A DNA stretch of 64,000 nt from Porodaedalea pini (lineage: Eukaryota > Basidiomycota > Agaricomycetes > Hymenochaetales > Hymenochaetaceae): positions 496,001 to 560,000 of the forward strand of contig NBAY01000010.1 of assembly GCA_002794775.1 (NCBI GenBank). The letters are read 5' to 3'. The stretch's first letter is position 1. Each line of letters begins with the position of its first letter. The notes below the pieces were generated by a model. The model was given only the letters and a program-made list of their open reading frames with translations, was not told the DNA's origin and made no database searches. Position numbers and translations under genes: made by a program. Shown piece by piece: positions 48,696-58,286 of the stretch.

Positions 48696-48824
48696 CTTCA
48701 GGTGACAAAAACTGCTAAGTCCAATCCTGGACGCATTGTCCACAGAAGAGGTGTGGGAACTTGATCACATGTATGTTGGTTTTGACGCGACATGCCACAC
48801 ATCGCTTTCACATCTGCTGCCACT

Positions 48825-50650
48825 CCAATATGTCTGGTGCCGACGTCCTTACAGAATGTCTGAAAAAACCCTCAATCACACCCACTGCAACCATCACACA
48901 CGAAGTGGTAGCCTCACCGGCCGCCTGGTGGGATGCACTCACTGCTGTCCCGACTTCTGACCTTCAACTTATTAGAATGCTCGTCTTCAAGCCGAAGACC
49001 GTAAAGTCTGCCGCAACAGTTCCTGTTGTCGTCATTGCACGCATCGCCGGACCTGCTAAAATAATTTTTTGTGTTGGACAAGGACTCCCATGAGCCCAGT
49101 CTCTTTATCTGTCCACACGCATTGTTAAAGTTTGTCCAGTTTCACCATTAGCACTTGACGCAAACACATTCCCAAAGGTTGTCACGGTCCTTGATGCATC
49201 ACTCACATCATCGACTTCTCTCTTCGCCGTACATGCACTCACCTCTGATTTTACTGTCTTCCTCCCTGGAACCAACATTGCTTCATACTGGCGTGTCTCG
49301 AAACGGAGACCAAGCTTCACAAGGTAGATTTCGTGGAACTCAAGGCCGAGGCTGTGGCGCCTGCTGTGCGCACGTCTGCAATTGTCGCCCAGGAAAAGGC
49401 AACGAAAGAGGAAGGGAGAATTGACGGCACGGTGAAGATTGCTATTGGCATGAAGAAAGGGTCGATTTCCCGGGTTGGTATACGAACGTGCGTTGATTGT
49501 TCTGTAATCCTCACTTTGTGCTGACAAATATTATAGGCGCTGATTAAGGTTGGTATGACATGCGTCTTCAGAGGGAGCTCCGAGCTTGAGGAGCCCATAG
49601 CAATCTGTCCGACTACAGAAACGGTCATGTATCCCTACTGAAGTACGGGAAATTCTCAATTTACATCGTCGCGTGTACGAGGTGCTGCTTACCGTACTCG
49701 TCATCACAGGCATCAAGTCGGACAAGGAGAAGTTTGCCGGTGGTCTTTACACGATGACCGGCCGTGGCATCCAAGCTGCGACGTCGCATTGCCTTGGCCA
49801 AGACTTTTCACGGCCGGAGATGTTCAACGTCGTGGTCGAAGACCTGGACGATCCGCAGGGTACGGGTCCGAACGGTGGTAAATTATTCTGTGGCAGAACT
49901 CGTGAGGCCTTAGCACGCGCATGGTCGGAATCATGGTCATGATTCGCGGCGACAACCAGGATCTTGTTCTCCCATCACGCATCGCTCGCGTCCAAGCAAT
50001 CGTTGTCCCCTGCGGTATCACCATGCACACTAATAAGCAGGAGTTATACAACCGCTGTGGGGAGCTCGCGAAGACGCTCAGGAAAGCGCGAAGGTGGATG
50101 TACGGAACGGCGACACTCCTGGCTACAAGTTCAACGACTGGGAACAGAAGGCGCGAAAATTCAATTATTCCTTATTTCTCGGTTTTCCTGTGGTCTTACA
50201 AATGGCTTTTTGTCCAGGTGTTCCACCTCGCCTTGAACTCGGTCCGGTTGATATCTAGAAGAAGCAAACACTTTCTGTGCGACGTGATACGGGCTTGAAG
50301 GAGACTGCCGTACCTGCACTTCTCAAGACTATCCAACAGGAGATGTTCGAGCACGCGAAGGCAAGGTACATGTCTTGCCTGCGCGTCGTGACAATGGGAC
50401 GATGTCGTGCTGACACTGCTTCATACTTGCGTGCTCTCAGAACCGGCGAGACCAAGCTTCACAAGGTAGATTTTGTGGAACTCAAGATCGATGCTGCGGC
50501 GTGCGTTACATCGTCGCATGTACAAAAGGAGCTGCTTGCCGTACCCGTCATCCTGGGCATCAAGTCTGAGAAGAAGTTTGCCGGTGGTCTGTACATGATG
50601 ACCGTGAAAGGCTTCATTCCGACGACCGGCCGTGGCATCCTTTTAGTTTA
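48825..50650 (+). pseudogene. broken prolyl-tRNA synthetase fragments
   Basis: Degenerate pieces of a eukaryotic-type class II prolyl-tRNA synthetase, in order on the plus strand but in shifting frames with stops. They are: the N-terminal editing-like part (TECLKKPSITPTATITHEVV; VLDASLTSSTSLFAVHALTS; DFTVFLPGTNIASYWR), a linker (KVDFVELKAEAVAP), the motif 2 area as SSELEEPIAICPTTETVMYP (Arg to Cys compared with the usual IAIRPTSET), then EKFAGGLYTMTGRGIQAATS, NVVVEDLDDPQGTGPNGGKL, MVGIMVMIRGDN and LVLPSRIARVQAIVVPCGIT. It ends with a second, rearranged partial copy (50.28-50.65 kb). Most of the catalytic core before motif 2 is missing. It cannot make an active enzyme. It lies entirely inside the TIR-bounded element, which suggests capture and later decay. 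Confidence 0.75.
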
Positions 50651-50877
50651 GTAGTTAATGTTTAGGAATATTATGGAATACACTAATAAAGAGTCGGAAA
50701 TGCTAAGATAAGTAACAAAATGGGATTGGAATACCATTGGAATGTAAGTGGAATGTAATTGGAATGCAGCAGAATGCACGGCGTAGGGAATGACCTTTAG
50801 GAATGATGCGGAATTGGAATGAGCCAGAATCACTTAGAATTTCTGGCGCATTCCAATGATTCCACCAGTTCCGGCCA

Positions 50878-50894
50878 GGAGGGTTTTCCTGATG
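50878..50894 (-). repeat. right terminal inverted repeat, 17 bases
   Basis: Exact reverse complement of 47636-47652. Immediately to its right begins sequence resembling the P450 promoter block. Confidence 0.8.
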
Positions 50895-50915
50895 AACGAG
50901 GGTCGAAACGTCTTG

Positions 50916-50940
50916 CTTTTATACCTTGGAACATCCTTCT
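50916..50940 (-). promoter_or_regulatory. displaced P450 promoter block
   Basis: On the minus strand this reads GGATGTTCCAAGGTATAAAAG, resembling the GGACGGTTCC...TATAAGA blocks of P450 copies 1 and 2. It points toward P450 copy 3 but is separated from its ATG by the inserted 3.26 kb element. Without the element it would sit at about the same distance from the ATG as in the other copies. Confidence 0.45.
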
Positions 50941-51238
50941 TCACGGATAAATTCGTCTGTCAATGACATGGACATTTTCGTCAGGATGTGATAATATTGT
51001 CAACGGGACAGCGTACTGCCTTCTCAGAATGTCCAATAATCAACTTCTCGGTACCGGTGGCAAGATTTATGCCTTTGGGGCTCATGAAGCGCAAACAGAA
51101 GTCAATTCGAGTCATATTACAAATGAGAAGTGTGAAAAACGTACGACGGGCTATGTGATGCATAACTCATATGAGTATATTCGAGTCATAAATTTGATAT
51201 AGTTCAACAGCGCTGAGGGCGGAACGGGATTCTGAGTA

Positions 51239-51555
51239 CAGCAAGTTCCGAAAACAATGGCACAACGCGATTTTCATTTTTTTTCCTGTGCAGGTACCTG
51301 CCTTATGGGAAACACCGGATTAATATTCCCTTTTACTGTATAGAGCTTGACCTAATGCAGGGTACTTGTGTCCTCACTTCGTTTCTCGGCAGAGCAACTT
51401 AGATAATTACTTTAAAAATCTACCATTGATTGCTAACATAATTATAGTATGTGTATACTGCACAAAAGGGAATCCGGCAATTCCCATAAGGCAGGTACCC
51501 TGAGCAGAAAAAAAAGATGAAAATCGCGGTGCTCCATTGTTTTCGGAACTTGCTG
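51239..51555. mobile_element. MITE with about 90-base inverted repeats and TA target site
   Basis: A 317-base element whose arms (51239-51334 and 51464-51555) are near-perfect reverse complements, starting CAGCAAGTTCCGAAAACAAT. It is flanked directly by TA on both sides (51237-51238 and 51556-51557), the target duplication of Tc1/mariner elements. The short AT-rich centre has no coding capacity. It is a non-autonomous miniature inverted-repeat element by structure. The autonomous partner is not in this window. Confidence 0.85.
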
Positions 51556-51557
51556 TA

Positions 51558-52754
51558 ACAGGAGTGCAGTGTCAACTGCGAAGTCGCGTACCTGGTTTCG
51601 GGTGCCGAGTACCATGTAGAAGGGAAGCTGACCAGTACTATCGTTTACAAGGCTGACACTGACAAGGTGTCTGGGGCTACCTAGACCTATCTGAAAGTTT
51701 GGGTGTAAAAATGGGCGATGTATGATGAGTGTTCGGTTTTCGTAGCAGATGTTTTGAAAGAGAGCTGAAGTTTTGCATTAATATTGTTGATGAAGGCGTG
51801 TCAAGATCTTGTTTCAGATAGCTTCTCAGTTGAAGGATGAAAATACGGTGACTTAAGCACGACAGCTTTGTATAGTGCTAGTCACGAACTTTACAAGCCA
51901 CGAACTAGAGGACACGAAATGAAGCGCAAAAGGATTGATATTCCTGAGAATGATTTCCTGACAGGACATCACGTACAAGCTATGCAGTCTTGAGGTTTCG
52001 TCAAGTGATCGCTTTAAAGGTCGCTGAGTAGCAGACAGCGATGCAACATCTGAGAAAAGCCGCGAGGAATGGATAGAAATTTTCATCACGTCGGTCAAAT
52101 TGCTGATGGTTTGTTGACTTTTTCGGGTGCTGTGTTCGGACCGTTCCTGGATAGGTGTGTCGGCTCTGAAGAGTGAGAATCGAGAATATCAGCTATGAAC
52201 CTTCGTCGACCTCGAGAGTCAAAAGATGCCGACTGCGGGACGGTCATACATGGTTGGAGATATTTTTAAACCCTTGCAAACATATTAGATGAGCAATCCG
52301 CATATGAAGAAGCGCTCTGCACCAAGCAGTACATCGCTTCAAAGGTGTTCATTCGATAGACATTTCAGTTTTACAGAACAAGGCCATCGAACAAACAGCC
52401 TTTGTAAAGGAATAACGGGAAGAAATTGTGGGGAGAAGAAGTGTTCACTCTGTCTCAGTACTTGAAGCCCACTAGTGGGAGGCTCCGGGCCATCATGTCC
52501 ATGCAGGAGCGACGTGTCGCTTTTTCTAGCTTCATTACCAGACATGACACTATCAGTTCTGAGTCAACAAGAATATACTGGAAGGGAGAGGTAAAGACGA
52601 AGCCCAGTTCGCGGAGCACCGAGTCGTAGTATGGCAAGTAAAGCGTCTAAATACGATTGGAGAGTCACGTACTTATAATTGAGGCGGAGTTCAAAAATCT
52701 CCGACTACTACTTCTCGTCGCATCCCTCGCTGAAGCCCACCTACATATTCTTCT
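51558..52754. other. decayed region between MITE and P450 fragment
   Basis: No intact gene. Just right of the MITE the plus strand reads a short coding-like stretch (VAYLVSGAEYHVEGKLTSTI) that I cannot place. A minus-strand frame at 52455-52637 begins PYYDSVLREL, reminiscent of a P450 K helix but without the following Arg. These may be debris of older genes. Confidence 0.3.
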
Positions 52755-53394
52755 ATGTAGTAGTTCCTGTGGTTATAAAATAATGATGGTGGTAAGACTG
52801 CAAATTACGATAACCGGAGCATCAGGAGCATCAGCAACTGCCATCGTACAGCGACATACACTGCACACGTCTATATACCACTAGTAGCTGCAAATCGGAG
52901 CAAGGCTATATGGGGCGAGGATGCAGAATAATGGAAACCCTAGCGGTGGCTCGAGCCGCTACCAAAGAGCGGAGAGGATGCGAGTTTACCTGGCGTTTAC
53001 TCGCAGATGTAGGGCCATTCTTATCAGTCTATCTCCAATGCTTTACTAAAATGTGTCAGCGGATGTTCCCAGGATGACATTCATAGGGGTTGGATGGGCA
53101 TTCATGTGAGTCCTGATATTTCTCACCTTTTGCTGGTATTTAACTCCGCATGTCTTTTAGTGGGTTTAAATTTTCTAAGATGGAGATGCGTAAGTCATTT
53201 TCAGCTACACCTCGCATGCACGCATTAAACATCTTGTTGTAGAGATGGTGATGCTGAAGATCTTCGAGAAGTTCGTCTTTGAGCCAGGCGCAGAGATATC
53301 ATGGAAGATGGGCACGCATCACCATCCAGTTGTCAAAGATTCTGGCAGCGACGCCGGACTAGTCCCCTTGAAGGTATCCTTTGTGTTCAAGTAA
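52755..53394 (+). pseudogene. P450 pseudogene, C-terminal third
   Basis: A dead fragment of the local P450 family in the opposite orientation to the three complete copies. It reads VAANRSKAIWGEDAE, then a TAA, WKP, a TAG, and RWLEPLPKSGEDASLPGVYS, matching the family's PERF region with two nonsense changes. The heme loop is MTFIGVGWAFI in place of FIGGGRACI: the Arg has become Trp and the heme-ligand Cys has become Phe. The intron that splits the loop is still recognisable (GTGAGT ... TTTTAG), as is the next exon GFKFSKMEM. The last exon (KFVFEPGAEISWKMGTHHHP) still ends with a proper stop after VSFVFK. The upstream two thirds are missing or unrecognisable. The loss is irreversible at several points. 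Confidence 0.88.
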
Positions 53395-54788
53395 TGCGAA
53401 TGACCTTGATGTGCAATGATTACTAGTGCTGATGAGTAAAGATGTTCTGGTGATTTGTTATTATGGCCTTTGTTTATATTTCTCGGATAGCTCCGCTGCT
53501 GAGCTGTTTGCTTCTTGCTTTGTTTATATGGTTATACTTGAGATTTGTAGATCTTGTGCTATGTCGGTTAGATATAACATTGGGGCTTGTAACTATTTCT
53601 CCTTCATAGAGTGGACATGACATTACCTGAGATGGAAGGGAAAAAAAATAGCTTGGGGAATTAAAACAAAAGTGAGAAATGTTGTTCTTCCAGCCAATGG
53701 CCCAATGCACTTACATCACTCAAATCTTCTTCACTATCGAGGTGGGAGAAGAACTCGGTCTGATGCAACAGCTTAGCTCTTCCAGCATTTCTTTGACTCA
53801 AAGTAGGCCATTCTCAAGCTTAAGCTTGCTGCATTTTTATTAGCAGCCCAAATATGGTGATCAATTCGCACACAGTCCATTTCCCACGTAGACTTGTCTA
53901 TACGCAGCTCGCTTATAAGCAGTCATTTCACGGTCGGTTTTCAGCCTCTGTCACCTGTATTCTACGAACGAGTCAACATGCATATGGAGGCTCTTCATCG
54001 GGAGTCATCCTCGATGCCTACCATAAATCCGACGTGGACTTCACCCTTACGGGTCCTGCTTTGAGGAATATTAATGTGCCTTGGACAACCGGCTAACCGC
54101 AAGGCAAGCCTGTCCTATCGCTTTGCACATCTGGAACCAGTTCACTATGGCAAAAGAAAGCCGTTTCGGGAAACTCGGGTTTCTATCGAGCACGCAAACT
54201 AGAATTTGAAAATAGATCGGCTTCTCTTCACCGAATACGACCTATTTGGCGTTCAGACCGGTCTACTCTGCAGTCTTGACTATTGCCAGTGCAGTCGTTG
54301 ACGACGAATCGAGCTTCGGATAACGGCTTCCTTCTTCTATGTGAAAGGATGGGCTCTTCATCATCAGCGATCTATATCTTGCAAAATACAAGCCTGTCGC
54401 CCGCGACCGCGCTCAAATAGCGTTCAAGTGGTCACAATCGCTTTATCCCAGATCTCATTACATTCGTCCACAGATTCCAGTATACGATTTTCCAGGGTTT
54501 GTGGAAACCCAACGCGTATAAGCTCGTCACAGTTTGGGCCTTTATAATGTCCAGTTCTGCATACTTTTGCTTTGCCTATGGCGAAACGACAGTTACAACG
54601 GTCAACATTCTATTGCTGTTAGCTGCTTAGGTCTTTTGCTGGGACATCCATTGCAAGCATCTTCGACTTGAAATTTATATTGTCGACCATGGAGTCCTAT
54701 AAAGGTTTACTCATCGAGTCAAACATGTCTATCTCCGTCTGCAAGTAAATAATTTCGAAGCAATAGCTACTGTACATTCCTTTCCGCT
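53395..54788. other. region upstream of chitinase 2
   Basis: About 1.4 kb with short frames only, none recognised. It should hold the chitinase 2 promoter. A TATA-like box (TATAAAG) lies at 54699-54705, 84 bases before the start codon. Confidence 0.4.
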
Positions 54789-56212
54789 ATGCTCTTTAAA
54801 ACACTTACTTCTACCTTCCTCCTTTTATCTTCTGTCTCCTATCTGACTGCAGTGGGCGGTGCACCTGCCGGCTCCAACAGCACTTCAACTTCCCCGACAA
54901 AGACATCTTCGTCTCCGAAGAGCAGCGCTACAGACAGCAATTCGACATCAACTAATGGAACGTCTTCAAGTAACGGGACATCTTCATCTGGGGCGCAGGT
55001 CTGTCTTTCATTGCCGTCCTTGCTTTTATCTTCGTTCTCACAGAATACATTAGTTTGTCACCTACAGTGACATGTACGTAGACGGAGCTGTCCCTGATCC
55101 GTCTAAAGTGGAGGTTCGTCACGTCATATCCTTCAGGCTCGACGAGTTTGCTGAACTGAATACGCTTAGGGATACACCGTCTAGTTCGTATAACTTTGCG
55201 ATCATCTCTAGCCTAGCTAATTTGGTGCTCTAGTGCCCTTTCTTTCCTTCTTGCTTCGGGTGCTGCTGATCAAGCTCAGAACTGGGCTTCTCTAGACGAG
55301 AAGACTCGCAAGAGTATCAAAAGTAAGCACAATGCCGCCGGTATCAAGCTCGTCGTCTCCGCGTTCGGCGAGACGGAGACTCCAACAACTTCGGGTACGG
55401 ATGCTACAAAGGTTGCCAACGACATGGCGAAGTGGGTCAAACAGTACGGTCTTGACGGTATCGATGTCGACTACGAGGATTTCAAAGCTATGGATGCTGG
55501 CAACGGTAAAGCTGAAGAATGGCTGACAACGTTCACAAAGACTCTCCGTAGCCAGCTCCCTCAGGGCCAATACATCCTGACGCATGCCCGTAGGTGTTCC
55601 CTTTATTGGTATGGAAGGATGTTCAACGTTCGTGTAATCTAGCTGTCGCACCTTGGTTCTCACCTGAAGGTACAAAGGGCGGTGCATACCTGACGGTCCA
55701 CAAAAACGTCGGTGACATGATTGACTGGGTAAGCCTTCCTATGTTCCATTTGATCTTAAAACATTCAATTCTTGAGTTATATGCAGTACAACGTCCAATT
55801 CTACAATCGTGAGTAGCTGCTTTTCTAATTAAAGAGCATGAGCTGACACATCTCTGTAGAGGAGGATTACACTAACTGCAACACCCTTTTGACGAAATCC
55901 AAGACTGCATCCAAGGCATCCGTATTTGAGATTGCTGCCTCAGGTGTTGATCTCAACAAAATTGTAATCGGAAAACCTGCGATAGCTTCGGATGCAACTG
56001 ATGGTTTCATGGATACAAAGACCCTCGCTGGCTGTCTCTCGCAGGCGAAGCAGAAGGGCTGGAATGCTGGCGCTATGGTCTGGGAGGTGTGTACCCCTGC
56101 ATTATTTTCTTTAAAGGATACGGTACTCAGTAATGGCTCAATAAAGTACCCTCATGCTGACTCGAAATGGATCAAGACTGCCCGTGGCAACGTTTTCCCG
56201 ACGAGCAAATGA
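54789..56212 (+). CDS. secreted GH18 chitinase, copy 2
   Basis: Close paralogue of the chitinase at 26.1-27.6 kb, on the opposite strand. The signal peptide MLFKTLTSTFLLLSSVSYLT is followed by a Ser/Thr/Asn-rich linker with several potential N-glycosylation sites (NGTSSSNGTSSS). The catalytic domain begins FVTYSDMYVDGAVPDPSKVE. The barrel shows ALSFLLASGAADQAQNWASL, KLVVSAFGETETPTTSG, the DxxDxDxE active site in LDGIDVDYEDFKAMDAGNG, HAPVAPWFSPEGTKGG and GAMVWEYPHADSKW, and the product ends GNVFPTSK. Intron positions match copy 1. Two junctions use less usual sites: the donor GTTCGT (twice) and the acceptor AAAG. All frames stay open, so it looks functional. The two copies differ at many synonymous and replacement sites, so the duplication is not recent. 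Confidence 0.9.
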
Positions 56213-56637
56213 TAGCTTTGAACTTCGTTGCCATCTTATTATGCGGTGCTTCAAGGTAGGACCTAAGATTAACGGCAGTGAGAATTGTATCTTATTAATA
56301 TTCGTTTCTTTGATTCGAATTCACCAACTTACGGGCTGTGTCGCAATAAGGAGCGTAATACTTGAAAATGAATAAATAAAATTTATGAAGTCCATTAGTA
56401 TTTCCAGAGAATTACTGCAAAACATCCGTGACTTCAGGTGTTTAAGCATTGGCATCATTGCAAGCACTGTTCAAGTTACTGGGGCTATGTAAGCTCAAGC
56501 TGCACCCCATGCTGTAGGCGTTGTCTTATGTAATCAGCGTCTCAGATCCGGCTCGACGCGCGGGTCGCGGCATCCGCCTTCGCTCGTCGAGACTCGACGG
56601 TCAACTTGGCTCTTACGCGCAGGACAGACTCGACAAC

Positions 56638-57991
56638 ATGAGCGACCCATTTCGGCAGTTCAACCAGCAGCTTCAGAGGGCGAGGCGTGGTGGTATGCCT
56701 GGAGGAGGAGCGTTCGCGGGCTCGGGCTTGCTCATTGCGCTCGTAGCGGGCGGTTTCGTGCTCAACGCTAGTTTGTACAACGGTGCGTCGCTTGCTTTTA
56801 TTGCTTTGGTTAGGTTTTCAACCGTAGAATCGTATAGTGGATGGTGGTCACCGTGCGATAAAATACACGAGGTAAGTCTGGGTGGGCGAAGTCGCTTGAA
56901 GGCGCGTTGCCAACACTTTGCGCAGGTTACATGGCATAGGGGAAACTATATACCCTGAAGGAACACATCTCATGGTATGGACCTTAGGCAAGTCTTTTGG
57001 ATAAAACCTGACGCATGGTTCTAGCTACCTTGGTTCGAAACACCAATCGTTTTCGACATTCGCGCGAAGCCGCGCAACATTGGAAGTCTAACAGGGACCA
57101 AAGGTGATTATGCATTCAAACTTTCACCTCTCTAAAGTGTACTTATGGCTGCGATGTTGCTACTTAGACTTACAGATGGTCAACATAACATGTCGTGTCT
57201 TATCTCGCCCGTCCATACAGGCTCTGCCGACCATTTACCGTCAACTTGGCCAGGATTATGATGAGCGCGTACTGCCTTCGATCGTAAACGAAGTCTTGAA
57301 GAGTGTTGTAGCCCAATTTAACGCGAGTCAGCTCATCACGCAGCGTGAACACGTAAGAAATCATGAATCTTAAAATACCTCACGGAACTAATTCAACGTA
57401 TATTACAGGTATCGAGACTCGTACGAGAAAACTTGACGAAGAGGGCACTACGCTTCAACCTCGTGTTGGACGATGTATCGATCACTCACGTTGCCTTCTC
57501 ACCTGAGTTTACCCATGCCGTAGAGGCAAAACAGGTGAATGGTTCTTCTCGTTTCTTGAACTATTGTAACTCAAAATTCATTTAGATTGCGCAACAAACT
57601 GCGCTGCGTGCAGCCTTCTTAGTTGATCAAGCAATCCAAGAAAAACAAGTACGTGCCATCCAAGCTTAAATGACTATCCTCGACTAAGCTGTAATTCGCT
57701 TCAGTCTATCATTGTTCGTGCGCAGGGTGAGGCGAAGAGCGCGGAGCTCATCGGCGAGGCCGTGCGGCAAAATAAGGGTTTCCTTCAGCTGCGTCGACTC
57801 GAAGCAGCAAGAGATATTGCAAATCTACTTTCAGCATCGGGCAACAATATTATGCTGGACTCTCAGAGCTTGTTACTGAATGGTACGTCATCCTCGTACC
57901 AATGTAAAGAATGAGAGCATGCTTACTCACTTTTTTGTCAGTTGCGGGTGATGACATGGCTGATTTGCTGAAGACAGGGAAGGGAAAGTAA
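56638..57991 (+). CDS. PHB2: prohibitin 2, mitochondrial inner membrane scaffold
   Basis: One of the two subunits of the ring-shaped prohibitin complex that chaperones membrane proteins and regulates the m-AAA protease in the mitochondrial inner membrane. The start at 56638 gives [21 protein letters not shown] glycine-rich turn and membrane anchor follow ([20 protein letters not shown]). The PHB/SPFH domain is spread over several exons: [98 protein letters not shown] and [20 protein letters not shown]. The C-terminal coiled coil ([32 protein letters not shown]) is followed by the end [13 protein letters not shown]. Length of about 310 residues is standard and no key part is missing. Confidence 0.93.
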
Positions 57992-58286
57992 TCCAGGGAA
58001 TCGACTTTGTTTGAAAACTTTGTTGTCCCCTTTTCGATGCATGTTACAAAAACTCAATGGTCGTTCCTTTATGACATATCAGAGATCTCGCATTTATGTA
58101 GCTTTACTCGTCGCTCGGCGAGAATACAAACTGGCTGGATTTGTGAAGCGCTTGCCATAGTGTGTTTGGTCATGCTTGGGACAATTTGGCTCGCGTTTAG
58201 TCTCGCGTCGCGACGCGTCCTGAACTCTTGGTCCCAGCCTTCTCACTGCCTTGCTCTTCCCACCGTTGTATCCGAAAGCCAATACC

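Larger units (their letters stand above)
47636..50894. mobile_element. non-autonomous TIR element carrying captured prolyl-tRNA synthetase pieces
   Basis: A 3.26 kb segment bounded by a perfect 17-base inverted repeat: CATCAGGAAAACCCTCC at 47636-47652 and its complement at 50878-50894. Just inside both ends are AT-rich stretches full of short GGAAT/ATTCC motifs, like the subterminal repeats that bind transposases of cut-and-paste elements. The interior has no transposase that I can recognise. It holds a large fold-back (about 48078-48695) and broken fragments of a host gene (48825-50650). No clear target site duplication is visible at the junctions, so the superfamily is open. This layout matches Pack-type transposons, non-autonomous elements that have picked up host gene pieces. 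It lies between the start codon and the probable promoter of P450 copy 3. Confidence 0.65.

Noticed and set aside
49105..49628. Minus-strand frames opposite the synthetase fragments
   Set aside because: The plus strand matches prolyl-tRNA synthetase piece by piece; the minus frames are open only because the region is a decayed coding sequence.
52501..52580. Plus-strand stretch FSSFITRHDTISSESTRI as an I-helix remnant of the P450 relic
   Set aside because: It resembles the family's STFIMAGHDTTTSATSRI with a gap, but it is isolated from the clear relic by unrelated sequence. I did not extend the pseudogene to include it.
52455..52637. Minus-strand frame PYYDSVLREL as a further P450 fragment
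   Set aside because: The similarity to a K helix is confined to about ten residues, the conserved Arg of ExxR is missing and nothing adjacent matches, so it is too weak to annotate.
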